DNA of 64,000 nucleotides from Rhizobiales bacterium dw_265 (GTDB lineage: Bacteria > Pseudomonadota > Alphaproteobacteria > Micropepsales > Micropepsaceae): NCBI GenBank assembly GCA_018449595.1, contig JAAVUU010000001.1:248001-312000 (forward strand), read 5' to 3'. This document shows positions 26,982 to 35,885 of the stretch, in pieces (the first letter of the stretch is position 1; every line of letters starts with the position of its first letter). Position numbers and translations under genes: made by a program. Under the pieces are notes generated by a model, which did no database searches, was not told the origin of the DNA, and worked only from the letters and a program-made list of their open reading frames with translations.

Positions 26982-27539
26982 ATGACGCTGACCACACTCG
27001 ATCCCAACACCGCCCTGATCGTCGTCGACCTGCAGAAAGGCATTGTCGCCCTGCCCGTCGTACACCCCATTGATGCGGTGATAAAACAGGCACAGGCCCT
27101 GGCCCATGCCTTTCGCGAACGCGGCCTGCCGGTGGTGCTGGTCAATGTCGATGGCACGGCACCCGGCCGTACCGAACAGCCGCGCCCGGCGATCCCGCGC
27201 CAGGAAGGCTGGACCGACCTCATCCCCGAACTGGATCGACAGCCCGGCGATATCCTGGTGACCAAGCAGACCTGGGGTGCCTTCGCCAGCACCGGTCTGG
27301 AAGCGCAGCTGAAAGCGCGCGGCGTCACCCAGGTGGTGATCGCAGGCGTGGCCACCGCAACCGGCGTCGAGGCCACCGCGCGGCAAGCCTATGAACAGGG
27401 GTTCAACGTCACCCTCGCCCTCGACGCCATGACGGACCTGCGCCCCGAAGCCCATGATTACAGCATCGCGCACGTCTTCCCGCGCCTGGGCGAGAGCGGA
27501 ACCGCGCAGGAGATCATCGCCCTGCTGCCGGGCGCCTGA
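26982..27539 (+). CDS. Isochorismatase-family hydrolase lacking the nucleophile cysteine
   Basis: A 185-residue protein of the isochorismatase/nicotinamidase fold. The N-terminal strand ALIVVDLQKGI supplies the catalytic Asp, and TKQTWGAFASTGLEAQL the catalytic Lys (about residue 98). At the nucleophile position, where active family members have GVATNxCVExTAR, this protein has AGVATATGVEATARQAY, so Gly replaces Cys. A Gly-containing branch of the family exists and its chemistry is unclear. A good AGAGGTGA site precedes the ATG. The second gene of the MarR operon, 31 bp after the regulator. Confidence 0.87.
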   Translation: MTLTTLDPNTALIVVDLQKGIVALPVVHPIDAVIKQAQALAHAFRERGLPVVLVNVDGTAPGRTEQPRPAIPRQEGWTDLIPELDRQPGDILVTKQTWGAFASTGLEAQLKARGVTQVVIAGVATATGVEATARQAYEQGFNVTLALDAMTDLRPEAHDYSIAHVFPRLGESGTAQEIIALLPGA

Positions 27540-27540
27540 C

Positions 27541-27861
27541 ATGCCCTGGGCGCTGTATATTTCCCATTTCTTCGGCGGCGCTTTCCTGGCGAACGCCATC
27601 CCCCATTTCGTCAGCGGCATGATGGGCATGCCGTTCCAGAGCCCGTTCGCCAAACCGCGCGGCGAAGGGCTTTCTTCGTCCACCGTCAATGTGGTCTGGG
27701 GCTTCTTCAATTTCGTCATCGCGTATGTCCTGCTCTGCCGCACCGCCGATCTCGATTGGCGGAATCTGGGCGATGTCGCCGTGTTCGGCGCCGGCGCGCT
27801 GGCGATGGCGCTGTTCGCGGCGCGGCACTTCGGCCGCTTCCATGGCGGCAACCGCCCGTGA
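27541..27861 (+). CDS. Small membrane protein of unknown function
   Basis: A 106-residue protein with three hydrophobic stretches (about residues 5-25, 48-66 and 76-95). Distinct features are the N-terminal ALYISHFFGGAFLANAIPHF and GMPFQSPFAKPRGEGLSS. I recognise no named family. It begins 1 bp after the isochorismatase-like gene and its stop overlaps the GTG start of the MFS gene, so it is firmly part of this operon. Membrane location suggests a partner for the exporter, which is speculative. Confidence 0.75.
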   Translation: MPWALYISHFFGGAFLANAIPHFVSGMMGMPFQSPFAKPRGEGLSSSTVNVVWGFFNFVIAYVLLCRTADLDWRNLGDVAVFGAGALAMALFAARHFGRFHGGNRP

Positions 27862-29081
27862 GGCTGCCCCTTGCGGGCGCCTTCCGGTCCCTGCGCGGTT
27901 TCAACTACCGGGTCTGGGTGGGCGGCGCTTTCGTCTCCAATGTCGGCACCTGGGTGCAACGCACGGCCCAGGACTGGCTGGTTCTCACCCAACTGACTCA
28001 CCATGATGCCTCCGCCGTCGGGATGGTCATGGCGCTGCAGTTCGGGCCGCAACTCCTCTTCCTGCCGCTGACGGGTTACGCCGCCGACCACTTCAACCAG
28101 CGCAGGCTGCTGATCGCCACCCAGGCGAGCATGGGATTGCTGGCGCTGGCGCTGGGCGTGCTGACCGTGACCGGCCTGGTCCGGCTCTGGCATGTCTATA
28201 TCTTCGCCTTCCTGTTCGGCAGCGCCGCCGCCTTCGACGCGCCGGTGCGCCAGACCTTCGTCGCCGAACTGGTGGGCGATGCGGATTTGCACAATGCGGT
28301 GGCGCTCAATTCGACCTCGTTCAATGGCGCGCGGATGATCGGCCCGGCGGTGTCGGGCCTGGTGATCGCCGCCATCGGCACCGGCTGGGCCTTCCTCATC
28401 AACGGCGCCTCCTTCGTCGCGGTGCTGATCTCCCTCGCCTTCCTGCGCGTTGCCGAACTTCGGCCCAATGCCCGGGCCCACCCCGCCAAAGGCAGCTTCA
28501 CCGAGGGATTCCGCTATGCCTGGGGCCGCCCGGACCTCAAGGCGATCCTGGTCATGCTGTTCCTGGTCGGAACCTTCGGGCTGAACTTCCCGATCTTCAT
28601 TTCCACCATGGCGGTCGGCGTCTTCCATGCCGATGCGCGCGGCTTCGGCCTGCTGTCGTCCATCATGGCGGTCGGCACGATAACCGGCGCCCTGCTCAGC
28701 GCCCACCGCGAGAAGCCGCGCTTCGGATTGCTGCTGACCGGGGCGGGCGTCTTCGGCATCGGCTGCACCCTGGCGGCGCTGGCCCCGAGCTACTGGCTGT
28801 TCGCCGCCGCCCTGGTCGTCATCGGCGTCGCGGCCCTGACCCTCACCAACACCACCAACAGCCTGATGCAGCTTACGACCGAGCCGGCCATGCGCGGACG
28901 GGTGATGGCGCTGCGCGTCGGCCTCGCGCTTGGCGGCACGCCGATCGGCGCCCCCATCGTCGGATGGGTCGCCAATCATTATGGGCCGCGCTGGGCGCTG
29001 GGCGTCGGCGCCGCCTCCGGCTTTGCCGCGGCCCTCGTGGCCATTGCCGCTTCGGCACGCGCACGCAAACAGACGATCTAG
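27858..29081 (+). CDS. MFS transporter (MFS_3/enterobactin-exporter type)
   Basis: A 407-residue permease with about 12 hydrophobic helices. The N-terminal FRSLRGFNYRVWVGGAFVSNVGTWVQRTAQDWLVL and the VRQTFVAELVGDADLHNAVALNS loop are typical of MFS_3 exporters. The start is GTG at 27858, overlapping the previous stop (GTGA). It is the last gene of the MarR-controlled operon, so export of the MarR ligand or of the hydrolase product is likely. Its stop overlaps by 4 bp the end of the convergent XRE regulator gene. Confidence 0.9.
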   Translation: MRLPLAGAFRSLRGFNYRVWVGGAFVSNVGTWVQRTAQDWLVLTQLTHHDASAVGMVMALQFGPQLLFLPLTGYAADHFNQRRLLIATQASMGLLALALGVLTVTGLVRLWHVYIFAFLFGSAAAFDAPVRQTFVAELVGDADLHNAVALNSTSFNGARMIGPAVSGLVIAAIGTGWAFLINGASFVAVLISLAFLRVAELRPNARAHPAKGSFTEGFRYAWGRPDLKAILVMLFLVGTFGLNFPIFISTMAVGVFHADARGFGLLSSIMAVGTITGALLSAHREKPRFGLLLTGAGVFGIGCTLAALAPSYWLFAAALVVIGVAALTLTNTTNSLMQLTTEPAMRGRVMALRVGLALGGTPIGAPIVGWVANHYGPRWALGVGAASGFAAALVAIAASARARKQTI

Positions 29082-29929
29082 CGGCCGGCGCCCCGCTTCG
29101 CCGGGGCTTTGAGCAGGGCGCGGATCTTGTCCGCATCGCCGGGCGTCGCCGGATTGTAGATCACCATGGCGAGGTCGGGCCGGCCATCGACCGCGAAGCC
29201 CGAAAATTCCATCGAGAGCTTGCCGGCGATTGGATGATGCAGGACCTTGCAGCCGTCGCCATGCCCCTGCACATCATTGTCGCGCCACATCGCCGCGAAT
29301 TCGGGACTGGTCGCGCACAATTCATCGACCAGCGACTGGACATCGCGCGCCGCGCCGGCGCGCGCCACATCGGCGCGGAACGAGGCCACCACATAGCGCG
29401 CGACGCTTTGCCAGTTGGATTGCACGGCGCGCACATGGCTGTCGCGAAACATCATGCGCAGCACATTGCGCTGGCCTTCCGGCAGGGTGCTGTAGTCGGT
29501 CAGCACCGCCGCGGCGGCCTTGTTCCATGCGATGATGTCCCAGGTCGCGGTACGGACGAAGGCGGGACTGTATTCCAGCGTATCGAGCAGGCGCTGCAGG
29601 CGGGGCGTGATGCCGTCCGGCGCGCGATAGCGGACTTCCGGCGGACGGCCCAGCCCCAGCAGAAACAGATGCTCGCGCTCCACATCGGTCAGCATCATGG
29701 CGCGGGCGATGCGCTCCAGCACATCGGCGGAGGGCGCGCCGCCCCGCCCCTGTTCCAGCCAGGTGTACCAGGTGGCGCTCATATTGGCGCGTTGCGCCAC
29801 TTCTTCCCGCCGCAGCCCCGGCGTCCGCCGCCGCTGCAGCGAATAGCCGAACGCGGTGGGATCGAGCTTGGCGCGGCGATCCTTCAGATAGGTTCCAAGT
29901 TGGGTTGCGCTGTGAATATCGTTTGGCAT
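29078..29929 (-). CDS. XRE-family regulator with MmyB-like ligand domain
   Basis: A 283-residue regulator: N-terminal XRE helix-turn-helix (about residues 10-75, including RRTPGLRREEVAQRANMSATWYTWLEQGR) and C-terminal PAS-like MmyB ligand-binding domain with DTLEYSPAFVRTATWDIIAWN. The LRREEVA and WYTWLEQGR signature is highly typical. Members often sit divergent to an oxidoreductase gene they control. Here the divergent neighbour is an NAD-dependent epimerase-like SDR, and a perfect dyad lies between the two genes. Confidence 0.92.
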   Translation of the reverse strand: MPNDIHSATQLGTYLKDRRAKLDPTAFGYSLQRRRTPGLRREEVAQRANMSATWYTWLEQGRGGAPSADVLERIARAMMLTDVEREHLFLLGLGRPPEVRYRAPDGITPRLQRLLDTLEYSPAFVRTATWDIIAWNKAAAAVLTDYSTLPEGQRNVLRMMFRDSHVRAVQSNWQSVARYVVASFRADVARAGAARDVQSLVDELCATSPEFAAMWRDNDVQGHGDGCKVLHHPIAGKLSMEFSGFAVDGRPDLAMVIYNPATPGDADKIRALLKAPAKRGAGR

Positions 29930-29938
29930 CCTGTTAGC

Positions 29939-29956
29939 GATTATACCCGTATAATC
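29939..29956 (+). promoter_or_regulatory. Probable XRE-regulator operator (GATTATAC-CC-GTATAATC)
   Basis: A perfect 8-bp inverted repeat with 2-bp centre, 9 bp upstream of the XRE regulator start and in the 91-bp gap shared with the divergent SDR gene. The right arm contains TATAAT, so a bound protein would cover a promoter. Confidence 0.65.
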
Positions 29957-30020
29957 TCACGACTTTACCCGCATGCGCAGAGTAGCAATATCCCGCCCGT
30001 CCGAACAGGGAGTGCTTTTC

Positions 30021-30911
30021 ATGCGCGTATTCGTCACCGGCGCGGCCGGATTTATCGGCACGGCCACCACCCGGGAATTGATCGCCAACGGCCATGAGGT
30101 GCTGGGCCTTGCCCGCTCCGACGCCAATGCCCGGGCGCTTGAGAAGCTGGGCGCCACGGTCCATCGCGGTTCGCTGGAAGACCTGGACAGCCTGCGCCAG
30201 GGCGCCAGGGAAACGGACGGCACCATCCATCTGGCCTTCATTCACGATTTCGCGAAATTCGCCGAGAACGGACAGATCGACAAGCGCGCCATCGAGGCGA
30301 TGGGCGATGTGCTGGAAGGCACGGACAAACCCTTCATCGTCACCTCGGGAACCGGCCTCATCGCGCCGGGCGTGGTGATTACCGAAGACATGCGGCGCGA
30401 TTCCAGCCCGCATGTTCCGCGCGTCTCCGAACAGGCCGGCCTGGCCTATGCCGCGCGCGGCGTGCGCGCGATGGCGATACGCCTGCCGCAAGTGCATGGC
30501 GCCGACGGCAAGGCCGGCCTGATTACCTACCTGCTCGAGGGCGCGCGCCGCAAAGGCGCGGCCGCCTGTGTCGGCGACGGCAGCGAGCGCTGGGCGGCGG
30601 CGCACCAACAGGATGTCGCCCAGCTCTACCGGCTCGCGCTGGAGAAAGGCGTTACCGATGGCATCTATCATGCGGTTGGCGAGGAAGGCGTGCCCATGCG
30701 GCAGATCATCGAGGTGATTGGCCGCGCTCTGAACGTGCCAATAGTTTCGATCAGGAAAGAAGAAGCAGGCGACTATTACGGACCATTGGCAATGTTTGCC
30801 GGTCTGGACATGCCGGCGTCCAGCGCCTTGACCCAGCAGCGGCTGGGTTGGACGCCCACCGGGATCGGCCTGATCGCCGACATCGGCCAGCCGGGCTATT
30901 TCAACGCCTGA
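30021..30911 (+). CDS. NAD(P)-dependent epimerase/SDR family protein
   Basis: A 296-residue extended-SDR protein. The dinucleotide-binding motif is MRVFVTGAAGFIGTATTREL at the N-terminus (GxxGxxG). Residues ILVTSGTG-like (FIVTSGTGLIAPG) and the region around AGLAYAARGVRAMAIRLP match atypical SDRs that have lost the YxxxK pair in its usual form. The gene is divergent from an XRE regulator and probably regulated by it. Substrate unknown; oxidation of small carbonyl compounds is common for such pairs. A GGGAG site supports this start. Confidence 0.87.
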   Translation: MRVFVTGAAGFIGTATTRELIANGHEVLGLARSDANARALEKLGATVHRGSLEDLDSLRQGARETDGTIHLAFIHDFAKFAENGQIDKRAIEAMGDVLEGTDKPFIVTSGTGLIAPGVVITEDMRRDSSPHVPRVSEQAGLAYAARGVRAMAIRLPQVHGADGKAGLITYLLEGARRKGAAACVGDGSERWAAAHQQDVAQLYRLALEKGVTDGIYHAVGEEGVPMRQIIEVIGRALNVPIVSIRKEEAGDYYGPLAMFAGLDMPASSALTQQRLGWTPTGIGLIADIGQPGYFNA

Positions 30912-30931
30912 CGGATCTCCCGCGTCCTTCT

Positions 30932-31834
30932 CTAAGCCGCATTGCGATGGCTGACGCGCGCTATCAGTTCGTCTATGCGCGTCAGGAATGTCTTCAGCAC
31001 CGCCGATCTGTTTGCCTTGCTGTAGCCGGCCACAAGGTCGATGAATGCGCCCTCGCCTGCGAGCGGCCGGCTGACGACCGACCATGGCAGGAAGTTGGTC
31101 GTGTAGGCCGGCAGCAGCGTCACCCCGCGTGTCGATGCCACCAGCGACATCGCCATGCCGAGATTGTCGATTTTGTGGACGGCCTTCAGCGCGACGCCTT
31201 CGCGCTTCAGATAGGCGTCAATAACTTTCTGCAGGACAGGCGCCGTCTGCGACATGCCGATGAAGGGTTCGCTGGCGACGTCGGCGATCGCGATGCTGTC
31301 GGACGATGCCAAGCGGTGATCGCTGGGAAGCACTGCCACCAGCGGTTCGCGGACGATCTGCCGGTATTCGAGTTCGGCCCCCTCCTCCCGCCGCATGAAG
31401 GCCAGGTCCAACTTCCCCCGCATGAGCGCGTCAGCCAGTTCGGGCGAATAATGGCTGCTGACGGTGACGTCGATGCTGGGCAGGTCGTGGCGCAATATGC
31501 GCATCGCCTCGGGCATCCAGTCCATTTCCTGCCCCGTGAGAAAGCCCAGCGCGAAGGATGCCTTGGCGGGCTGGGCGGCGCGGCGTGCCGCCGTCGTGGC
31601 CGCTTCCACCTGGGCCAGCGCCAGGCGGGCATGATCCAGGAAGGCCCTGCCCGAAGGCGTCAGCACAATGCCCCGGACACTGCGGGTCATCAGCTTGGCC
31701 CCGACCTCATATTCCAGGTCGCGCATCTGGCGGCTGAGTGAGGGCTGGGCGGTATGAAGGCGCTTCTCCGCCGCCGTAGAGAGACTTCCTTCCTCCGCCA
31801 CGGCCACAAAAAACCTTAAATGCCGCAATTCCAT
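30932..31834 (-). CDS. LysR-family transcriptional regulator
   Basis: A 300-residue regulator. Its N-terminal helix-turn-helix (MELRHLRFFVAVAEEGSLSTA, then LHTAQPSLSRQMRDLE) is a textbook LysR domain, followed by an effector domain (about residues 90-295). The HxxQPxLSRQ motif is typical of the BenM/CatM-like branch. It is divergent from an SDR-GST gene pair and a perfect T-N11-A palindrome lies between, so these are its probable targets. Confidence 0.92.
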   Translation of the reverse strand: MELRHLRFFVAVAEEGSLSTAAEKRLHTAQPSLSRQMRDLEYEVGAKLMTRSVRGIVLTPSGRAFLDHARLALAQVEAATTAARRAAQPAKASFALGFLTGQEMDWMPEAMRILRHDLPSIDVTVSSHYSPELADALMRGKLDLAFMRREEGAELEYRQIVREPLVAVLPSDHRLASSDSIAIADVASEPFIGMSQTAPVLQKVIDAYLKREGVALKAVHKIDNLGMAMSLVASTRGVTLLPAYTTNFLPWSVVSRPLAGEGAFIDLVAGYSKANRSAVLKTFLTRIDELIARVSHRNAA

Positions 31835-31845
31835 AACCGCCTCCC

Positions 31846-31860
31846 ATGCCTGACAGGCAT
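31846..31860 (+). promoter_or_regulatory. LysR-type operator (ATGCCTG-A-CAGGCAT)
   Basis: A perfect 7-bp inverted repeat around one central base, 11 bp upstream of the lysR start and about 90 bp upstream of the divergent SDR gene. It has the T-N11-A form of LysR recognition sites. Confidence 0.65.
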
Positions 31861-31948
31861 CCCTGGGAGCCTACTAAGTCTTTTTCGGGGATGCCAGCGC
31901 CCCCTACATCGGGGGCCGTAGCAGACACCAACCCCACAGGAGATCGTC

Positions 31949-32695
31949 ATGACCAATCTTTCCGGAAAAACCGCCCTGGTTACCGGCGCCTCGCGCGGCA
32001 TGGGCCGCGCCGCCGCCCTCGAACTGGCCAGGGCCGGCGCCCAGGTGCTGGTCCATTACAGCGCCAGCCCCAAGGAGGCCGAAGCCGTCGTCGCGGAAAT
32101 CCGCAAGACCGGCGCCCGCGCCGATGCGCTGCAGGCCGATCTGTCCGCGCCCGATGGCGCCCACAGACTGGCCAGGCAGGTCCGCGAAATCGTGGGCGGC
32201 CGCCTCGACATCCTGGTCGCCAATGCCGGCATCAGCAAAGCCGCCGTCATCGAGGACATCACGGTGGAGGATTTCGATCGCCTGTTCGCCGTCAATGTCC
32301 GCGCCCCCTACTTCCTGGTGCAGCAGTTGCTGCCCATCCTGGGCAGCGGCAGCAGCGTGATCCTGCTGTCGTCGCTGGCGGCGCATGCCGCGGTCGGCAA
32401 CCTCTCGGCCTATGCCGCCACCAAGGGCGCCGTTGACACCCTGGTCAAGCACTTCGCCTTCGTCCTGGGCCCCAAGGGCATCCGCGTCAATGCCGTGGCG
32501 CCTGGCGTGGTCAACACCGACATGTCCAGCTTCGCGCGCACCGAGCAGGGCCGCGACTTCACCCTGGGCATGCAGGCGCTGAAGCGGGTGGCCGAAGCCG
32601 ACGATATCGCGCCGGTGGTGGCCTTCCTGGCGTCGGACAATGCCCGCTGGATCACCGGCGACACCATCGCGGTGGACGGCGGTTCCAAACTCTAA
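31949..32695 (+). CDS. Short-chain dehydrogenase/reductase (FabG-like)
   Basis: A 248-residue classical SDR: TGASRGMGRA cofactor loop (about residues 13-22), NAG motif (LVANAGISKA), catalytic Ser in ILLSSLAAHAA and YAATKGA carrying the Tyr-x3-Lys pair. The C-terminus (WITGDTIAVDGGSKL) is the normal FabG-like end. It lies just upstream of a GST gene and divergent from a LysR regulator, suggesting an inducible detoxification or catabolic step; the substrate cannot be stated. Confidence 0.92.
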   Translation: MTNLSGKTALVTGASRGMGRAAALELARAGAQVLVHYSASPKEAEAVVAEIRKTGARADALQADLSAPDGAHRLARQVREIVGGRLDILVANAGISKAAVIEDITVEDFDRLFAVNVRAPYFLVQQLLPILGSGSSVILLSSLAAHAAVGNLSAYAATKGAVDTLVKHFAFVLGPKGIRVNAVAPGVVNTDMSSFARTEQGRDFTLGMQALKRVAEADDIAPVVAFLASDNARWITGDTIAVDGGSKL

Positions 32696-32718
32696 CCCCC
32701 AATTCAAAGGAGACTGTC

Positions 32719-33360
32719 ATGTCGAACATCACGCTTTATCAATGGAAGGGCTCGCCCAATTCGCGGCGCGTCCGCATCTTCCTGGCCGAGAAGGGCCTGG
32801 AGATCGCGCAGCATCCGGTCAACCTGGGCGAGGGCGAGCAGCGCGCCGACTGGTACACGGCCATCAACCCGCGCCGCGTCGTGCCGACCCTGGTGCTGGA
32901 GGATGGCACCGCCATCGGCGAAGTGCCCGCCATCATGCGCTATCTGGACGAAACCTATCCCGAGACGCCGCTGCTGGGGACCACGCCGAAAGAAAAGGCC
33001 GTGATCGCCATGTGGGAACGCCGCATGGAGCTCGAAGGCTTCGCCGCCGTCATGGAGGCGGTACGCAATGCCGTCCCGGGCCTGAAAGGCCGGGCCCTGG
33101 CCGGGCCGCATGGCTATGAGCAGATCGCGGAACTGGCGGAACGCAGCCGCCAGCGCGTGACGGATTTCCACGCTGACCTGAACGACAGGCTGGCCGGCGA
33201 TGTCTTTGTCGCGGGCGAACGGTTTTCCGCCGCCGACATCACCGCGCTGGTGGCCATCGACTTTGCCACCAATGCGCTGAAGCTGGGCGTTCCCGACGAA
33301 GCGGCGAACGTAAAGCGTTGGTATGGCGCGGTTTCCGCAAGGCCCAGCGCAAGCGCGTGA
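32719..33360 (+). CDS. Glutathione S-transferase family protein
   Basis: A 213-residue GST with an N-terminal thioredoxin-fold domain (ITLYQWKGSPNSRRVRIFLAEKGLE) containing the SPNSRRVR glutathione-site loop, and GEVPAIMRYLDETYP completing the G-site. The helical C-terminal domain follows to about residue 205. The gene begins 23 bp after the SDR stop with a good AAGGAG site, so the two form an operon. Role: conjugation or reduction of electrophiles, class not assigned. Confidence 0.9.
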   Translation: MSNITLYQWKGSPNSRRVRIFLAEKGLEIAQHPVNLGEGEQRADWYTAINPRRVVPTLVLEDGTAIGEVPAIMRYLDETYPETPLLGTTPKEKAVIAMWERRMELEGFAAVMEAVRNAVPGLKGRALAGPHGYEQIAELAERSRQRVTDFHADLNDRLAGDVFVAGERFSAADITALVAIDFATNALKLGVPDEAANVKRWYGAVSARPSASA

Positions 33361-33386
33361 CCCAGATCCCCTCGCCGTCATCAATC

Positions 33387-34202
33387 ATGACGCGCGGGGG
33401 GGACGCCGCGGCGGACATCCTCAAAGCCGCGCAAGGCGTGCAGGTCATCGCCCATTGCGTGAACCCGCCCGGCTACAAGGACTGGGACAGGCTGGTGTTG
33501 CCGATGATCGACAACACCATCGCGGCGGCCAGGGCGGTGGGCGCACGCATCCTGTTGCCCGGCACCGTCTACAATTACGGCCCGGAGGCGTTTCCGCTGC
33601 TGAAAGCGAATGCGCCCCAGCATCCCATCTCCCGCAAGGGCGCGATCCGTGTCGAACTCGAAAAACACCTGGAACGCGCCAGCCGGGAGGGTGTGCCGGT
33701 GCTGATCGTGCGCGCCGGGGATTTTTTCGGCGGCAAGGCCGCCGGCAACAGCTGGTTCAATTTTGGTCTGGTGAAGCCTGGAAAGCCCCTCTCCTCCGTG
33801 GCGCGGCCGAACGATCCGGGCGTGGCCCATCCCTGAGCCTATCTGCCCGATCTCGCCGAAACCATGGCCCGGCTGCTCGACCTGGGGCCCCAGGCGCCTT
33901 TCGAACGCTACAATTTCGATGGCTTTTACGACGCCTCGGGCCATGACATGACCGACGCCATCCGCGCCGCGGCCGCAAAGCCGAAGCTTCCCGAAAAGAA
34001 GTTCCCCTGGTGGATGATCCCGCTGGGCGCGCCGTTCGTGACGGCGTTCCGGGAGGTGCGGGAGATGCGTTATCTCTGGCGCAAACCCCACCGGCTGGAC
34101 AATTCCGAATTGGTGAAAGTGCTGGGCGAAGAACCGCGCACGCCCATCATCGAGGCCGTCAGGCAAAGCCTTCGCGATCTCAAATGCCTGGAGGAGGAAT
34201 AG
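33387..34202 (+). pseudogene. Broken NAD-dependent epimerase (truncated, in-frame stop)
   Basis: Reads as one continuous epimerase/NmrA-like sequence in a single frame, but with an internal TGA at 33834-33836. Upstream of the stop it has AHCVNPPGYKDW, a YNYGPEAFPLL region with the Tyr of the family, and GDFFGGKAAGNSWF. It then goes GVAHP-stop-AYLPDLAETMARLLDL, whereas relatives have HQWAYLPD here, so TGG has become TGA. The first 55-60 residues, with the GxxGxxG cofactor loop, are also missing: the sequence starts directly at the middle of the domain, 26 bp after the GST gene. Two independent lesions make a functional product unlikely. Confidence 0.8.
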
Positions 34203-34216
34203 ACCCGCGCGGCCGG

Positions 34217-34933
34217 TCAGAAGGTGAACAGCAAGGCGGTGTACCAGGCATAACGGCCATTATCGCCGCCATTCTGGATGTTCGGGCCCCAATGGGCCAG
34301 CAGGTGGTATTTCTCGCTGAGGTCGTACACCGCGCCAAACCCGATGGCGGTTTCGTGGCTGCCGCCCAACGCCTCATTGCCCTGGTGAAAGACTTCGACG
34401 CCCAGGTTCAGGTCGTCCGTCACCTGGCGCAGCAGGGCGGCGCCGCCCTGGCAGAAGCTGCGGCTGTCGCCATGGCGGTTGAGGGTGCAGCCGCCGCCGC
34501 CGAACACGGTCCATTTGCCGAAATCCTTCTGCAGCCAGAGCGGCAGGAAGAAAGACGTGTGATCGTCGCCGACATTTTTGGACAGGTTGGGCAGGCTGAG
34601 GGTCGGGAACAAGGCGGCATCGACGCCGAAATCCTCCTGGGTGAGAAAGCGGTACTTGCCGCCCAGGTGAATATTGCCGATGCCGGTGGCGCCGGTCTCG
34701 TCCCGCACGAGGGGCAGCACGGCGCTGATCTGCAGTCCCGGCAGGCCGCCATAGTTGAAGTCGATGCCGGTCTCGGTGGCCGCGCCGTCGCGCAGCGCCG
34801 TGCCCTGGTTGTAGGCGTAAATCTCGAAATGGTGCAGCTCGGTCGGCTCGGGATCGTCGGTGAGATAGGGCGGGCCGGCCCAGGCCGGGCTCGCGGCCAG
34901 CAGCAGCATGACCAAAAGACGCCTGAAACGCAT
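34217..34933 (-). CDS. Outer-membrane protein of the phenol MetA-degradation (PF13557) type
   Basis: A 238-residue exported beta-rich protein with signal peptide (MRFRRLLVMLLLAASPAWAG). The mature start PYLTDDPEPTELHHFEIYAYN is characteristic of the family annotated as putative transporters or MetA-pathway phenol-degradation proteins. The C-terminus ends in alternating residues with final Phe (YTALLFTF), as expected of outer-membrane barrels. The start overlaps by 1 bp the end of a DUF347 membrane protein gene, so the two are co-translated. The function is not established. Confidence 0.78.
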   Translation of the reverse strand: MRFRRLLVMLLLAASPAWAGPPYLTDDPEPTELHHFEIYAYNQGTALRDGAATETGIDFNYGGLPGLQISAVLPLVRDETGATGIGNIHLGGKYRFLTQEDFGVDAALFPTLSLPNLSKNVGDDHTSFFLPLWLQKDFGKWTVFGGGGCTLNRHGDSRSFCQGGAALLRQVTDDLNLGVEVFHQGNEALGGSHETAIGFGAVYDLSEKYHLLAHWGPNIQNGGDNGRYAWYTALLFTF

Positions 34934-35706
34934 CAGTGCGCCGCCGCGCCCGGCAGTGCGGGCTTGCGCAGCCCGGTCAGCGCGATCACCAGCGCCATGG
35001 CCACCAGCAGCACCGCCGAGGACTCGATGCGGTCCAGGTTCAGGCCGCCATGCGACAGTGGCTTGGTGACGATGTCGCCCAGGGTGGCGCCCAGCGGCCG
35101 GGTCAGGATGAAGGCGGCCCAGAACAGGATGGCGCGCGGAATTTTGGTGGCGAAATACAGCAGCGCCACCAGCGCGATCAGGCCGCCGAAGATCATGGCG
35201 CCGCCGACGAAACCCATGTCCAGCGAGTCCGAGGTGTAATCGCCAAGCGCCGTGCCCAGGGTGTTGGAAACGGTGATCGCCGCCCAATAGAATATCTCGT
35301 TGCGGCGGTCGGCGATATGGGCCACCGAAATGCTGCCGGTGGTGACGCGCCAGACGATCAGGATGGCGATCACCAGCGACAGCAGCAACGCCGAGGCCAG
35401 CGGATACCCCAGCCCCGCAGTGCGGTCGAGATAGTCGGAGATGGTGGTGCCGACCGTGGTGGTGGCGACGATCAGGAACCAGTAGGTCGCGGGATGATAG
35501 CGCCTGGCGCCGACCTGCAGCGCCAGCGCGACCAGGAAGACCACGGCGAAGATGCCGGTGGCGGCCAGGTAGCCCAGGTTCATCGACATGGAGACGGCGT
35601 CGCCGCCCGTCTCGCCCAGCGTCGTGGCGATGATCTTGGCCACCCAGAAGGCCAGGGTGACTTGCGGAACCTTGCTGGCCGCAAGCTGTTTGATGACGTC
35701 CTTCAT
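34933..35706 (-). CDS. DUF347-repeat integral membrane protein (COG4705)
   Basis: A 257-residue membrane protein with eight hydrophobic helices arranged in four repeats. Each repeat carries a variant of the DUF347 motif: TTLGETGGDAVS, TTVGTTISDYLDR, NTLGTALGDYTSD and RPLGATLGDIVTK. The regular spacing of about 60 residues marks internal duplication. The family's function is unknown; transport is plausible from topology. The start at MKDVIKQ has a GGAG site; upstream in-frame codons are poorly supported. Confidence 0.85.
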   Translation of the reverse strand: MKDVIKQLAASKVPQVTLAFWVAKIIATTLGETGGDAVSMSMNLGYLAATGIFAVVFLVALALQVGARRYHPATYWFLIVATTTVGTTISDYLDRTAGLGYPLASALLLSLVIAILIVWRVTTGSISVAHIADRRNEIFYWAAITVSNTLGTALGDYTSDSLDMGFVGGAMIFGGLIALVALLYFATKIPRAILFWAAFILTRPLGATLGDIVTKPLSHGGLNLDRIESSAVLLVAMALVIALTGLRKPALPGAAAH

Positions 35707-35885
35707 GATCCGGCTCCGCAAGGCATGTCGGGGTTTTTGCAGTGGTTTTTTTGCAGAAAGAAGACGCAAGGACCGAGACGCAATATAAATCGGCCCAATC
35801 TATAAAGGGGGCATCTCCTTGCCGGCCCGACGCACGCGGCCAACCGGACCTTCACAGGCAAACACCGGATGGGAGATGGGCTTGC

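Noticed and set aside
26724..28979. 751-codon minus-strand frame across the MarR operon
   Set aside because: Antisense to four real genes with conserved motifs; no recognisable domain.
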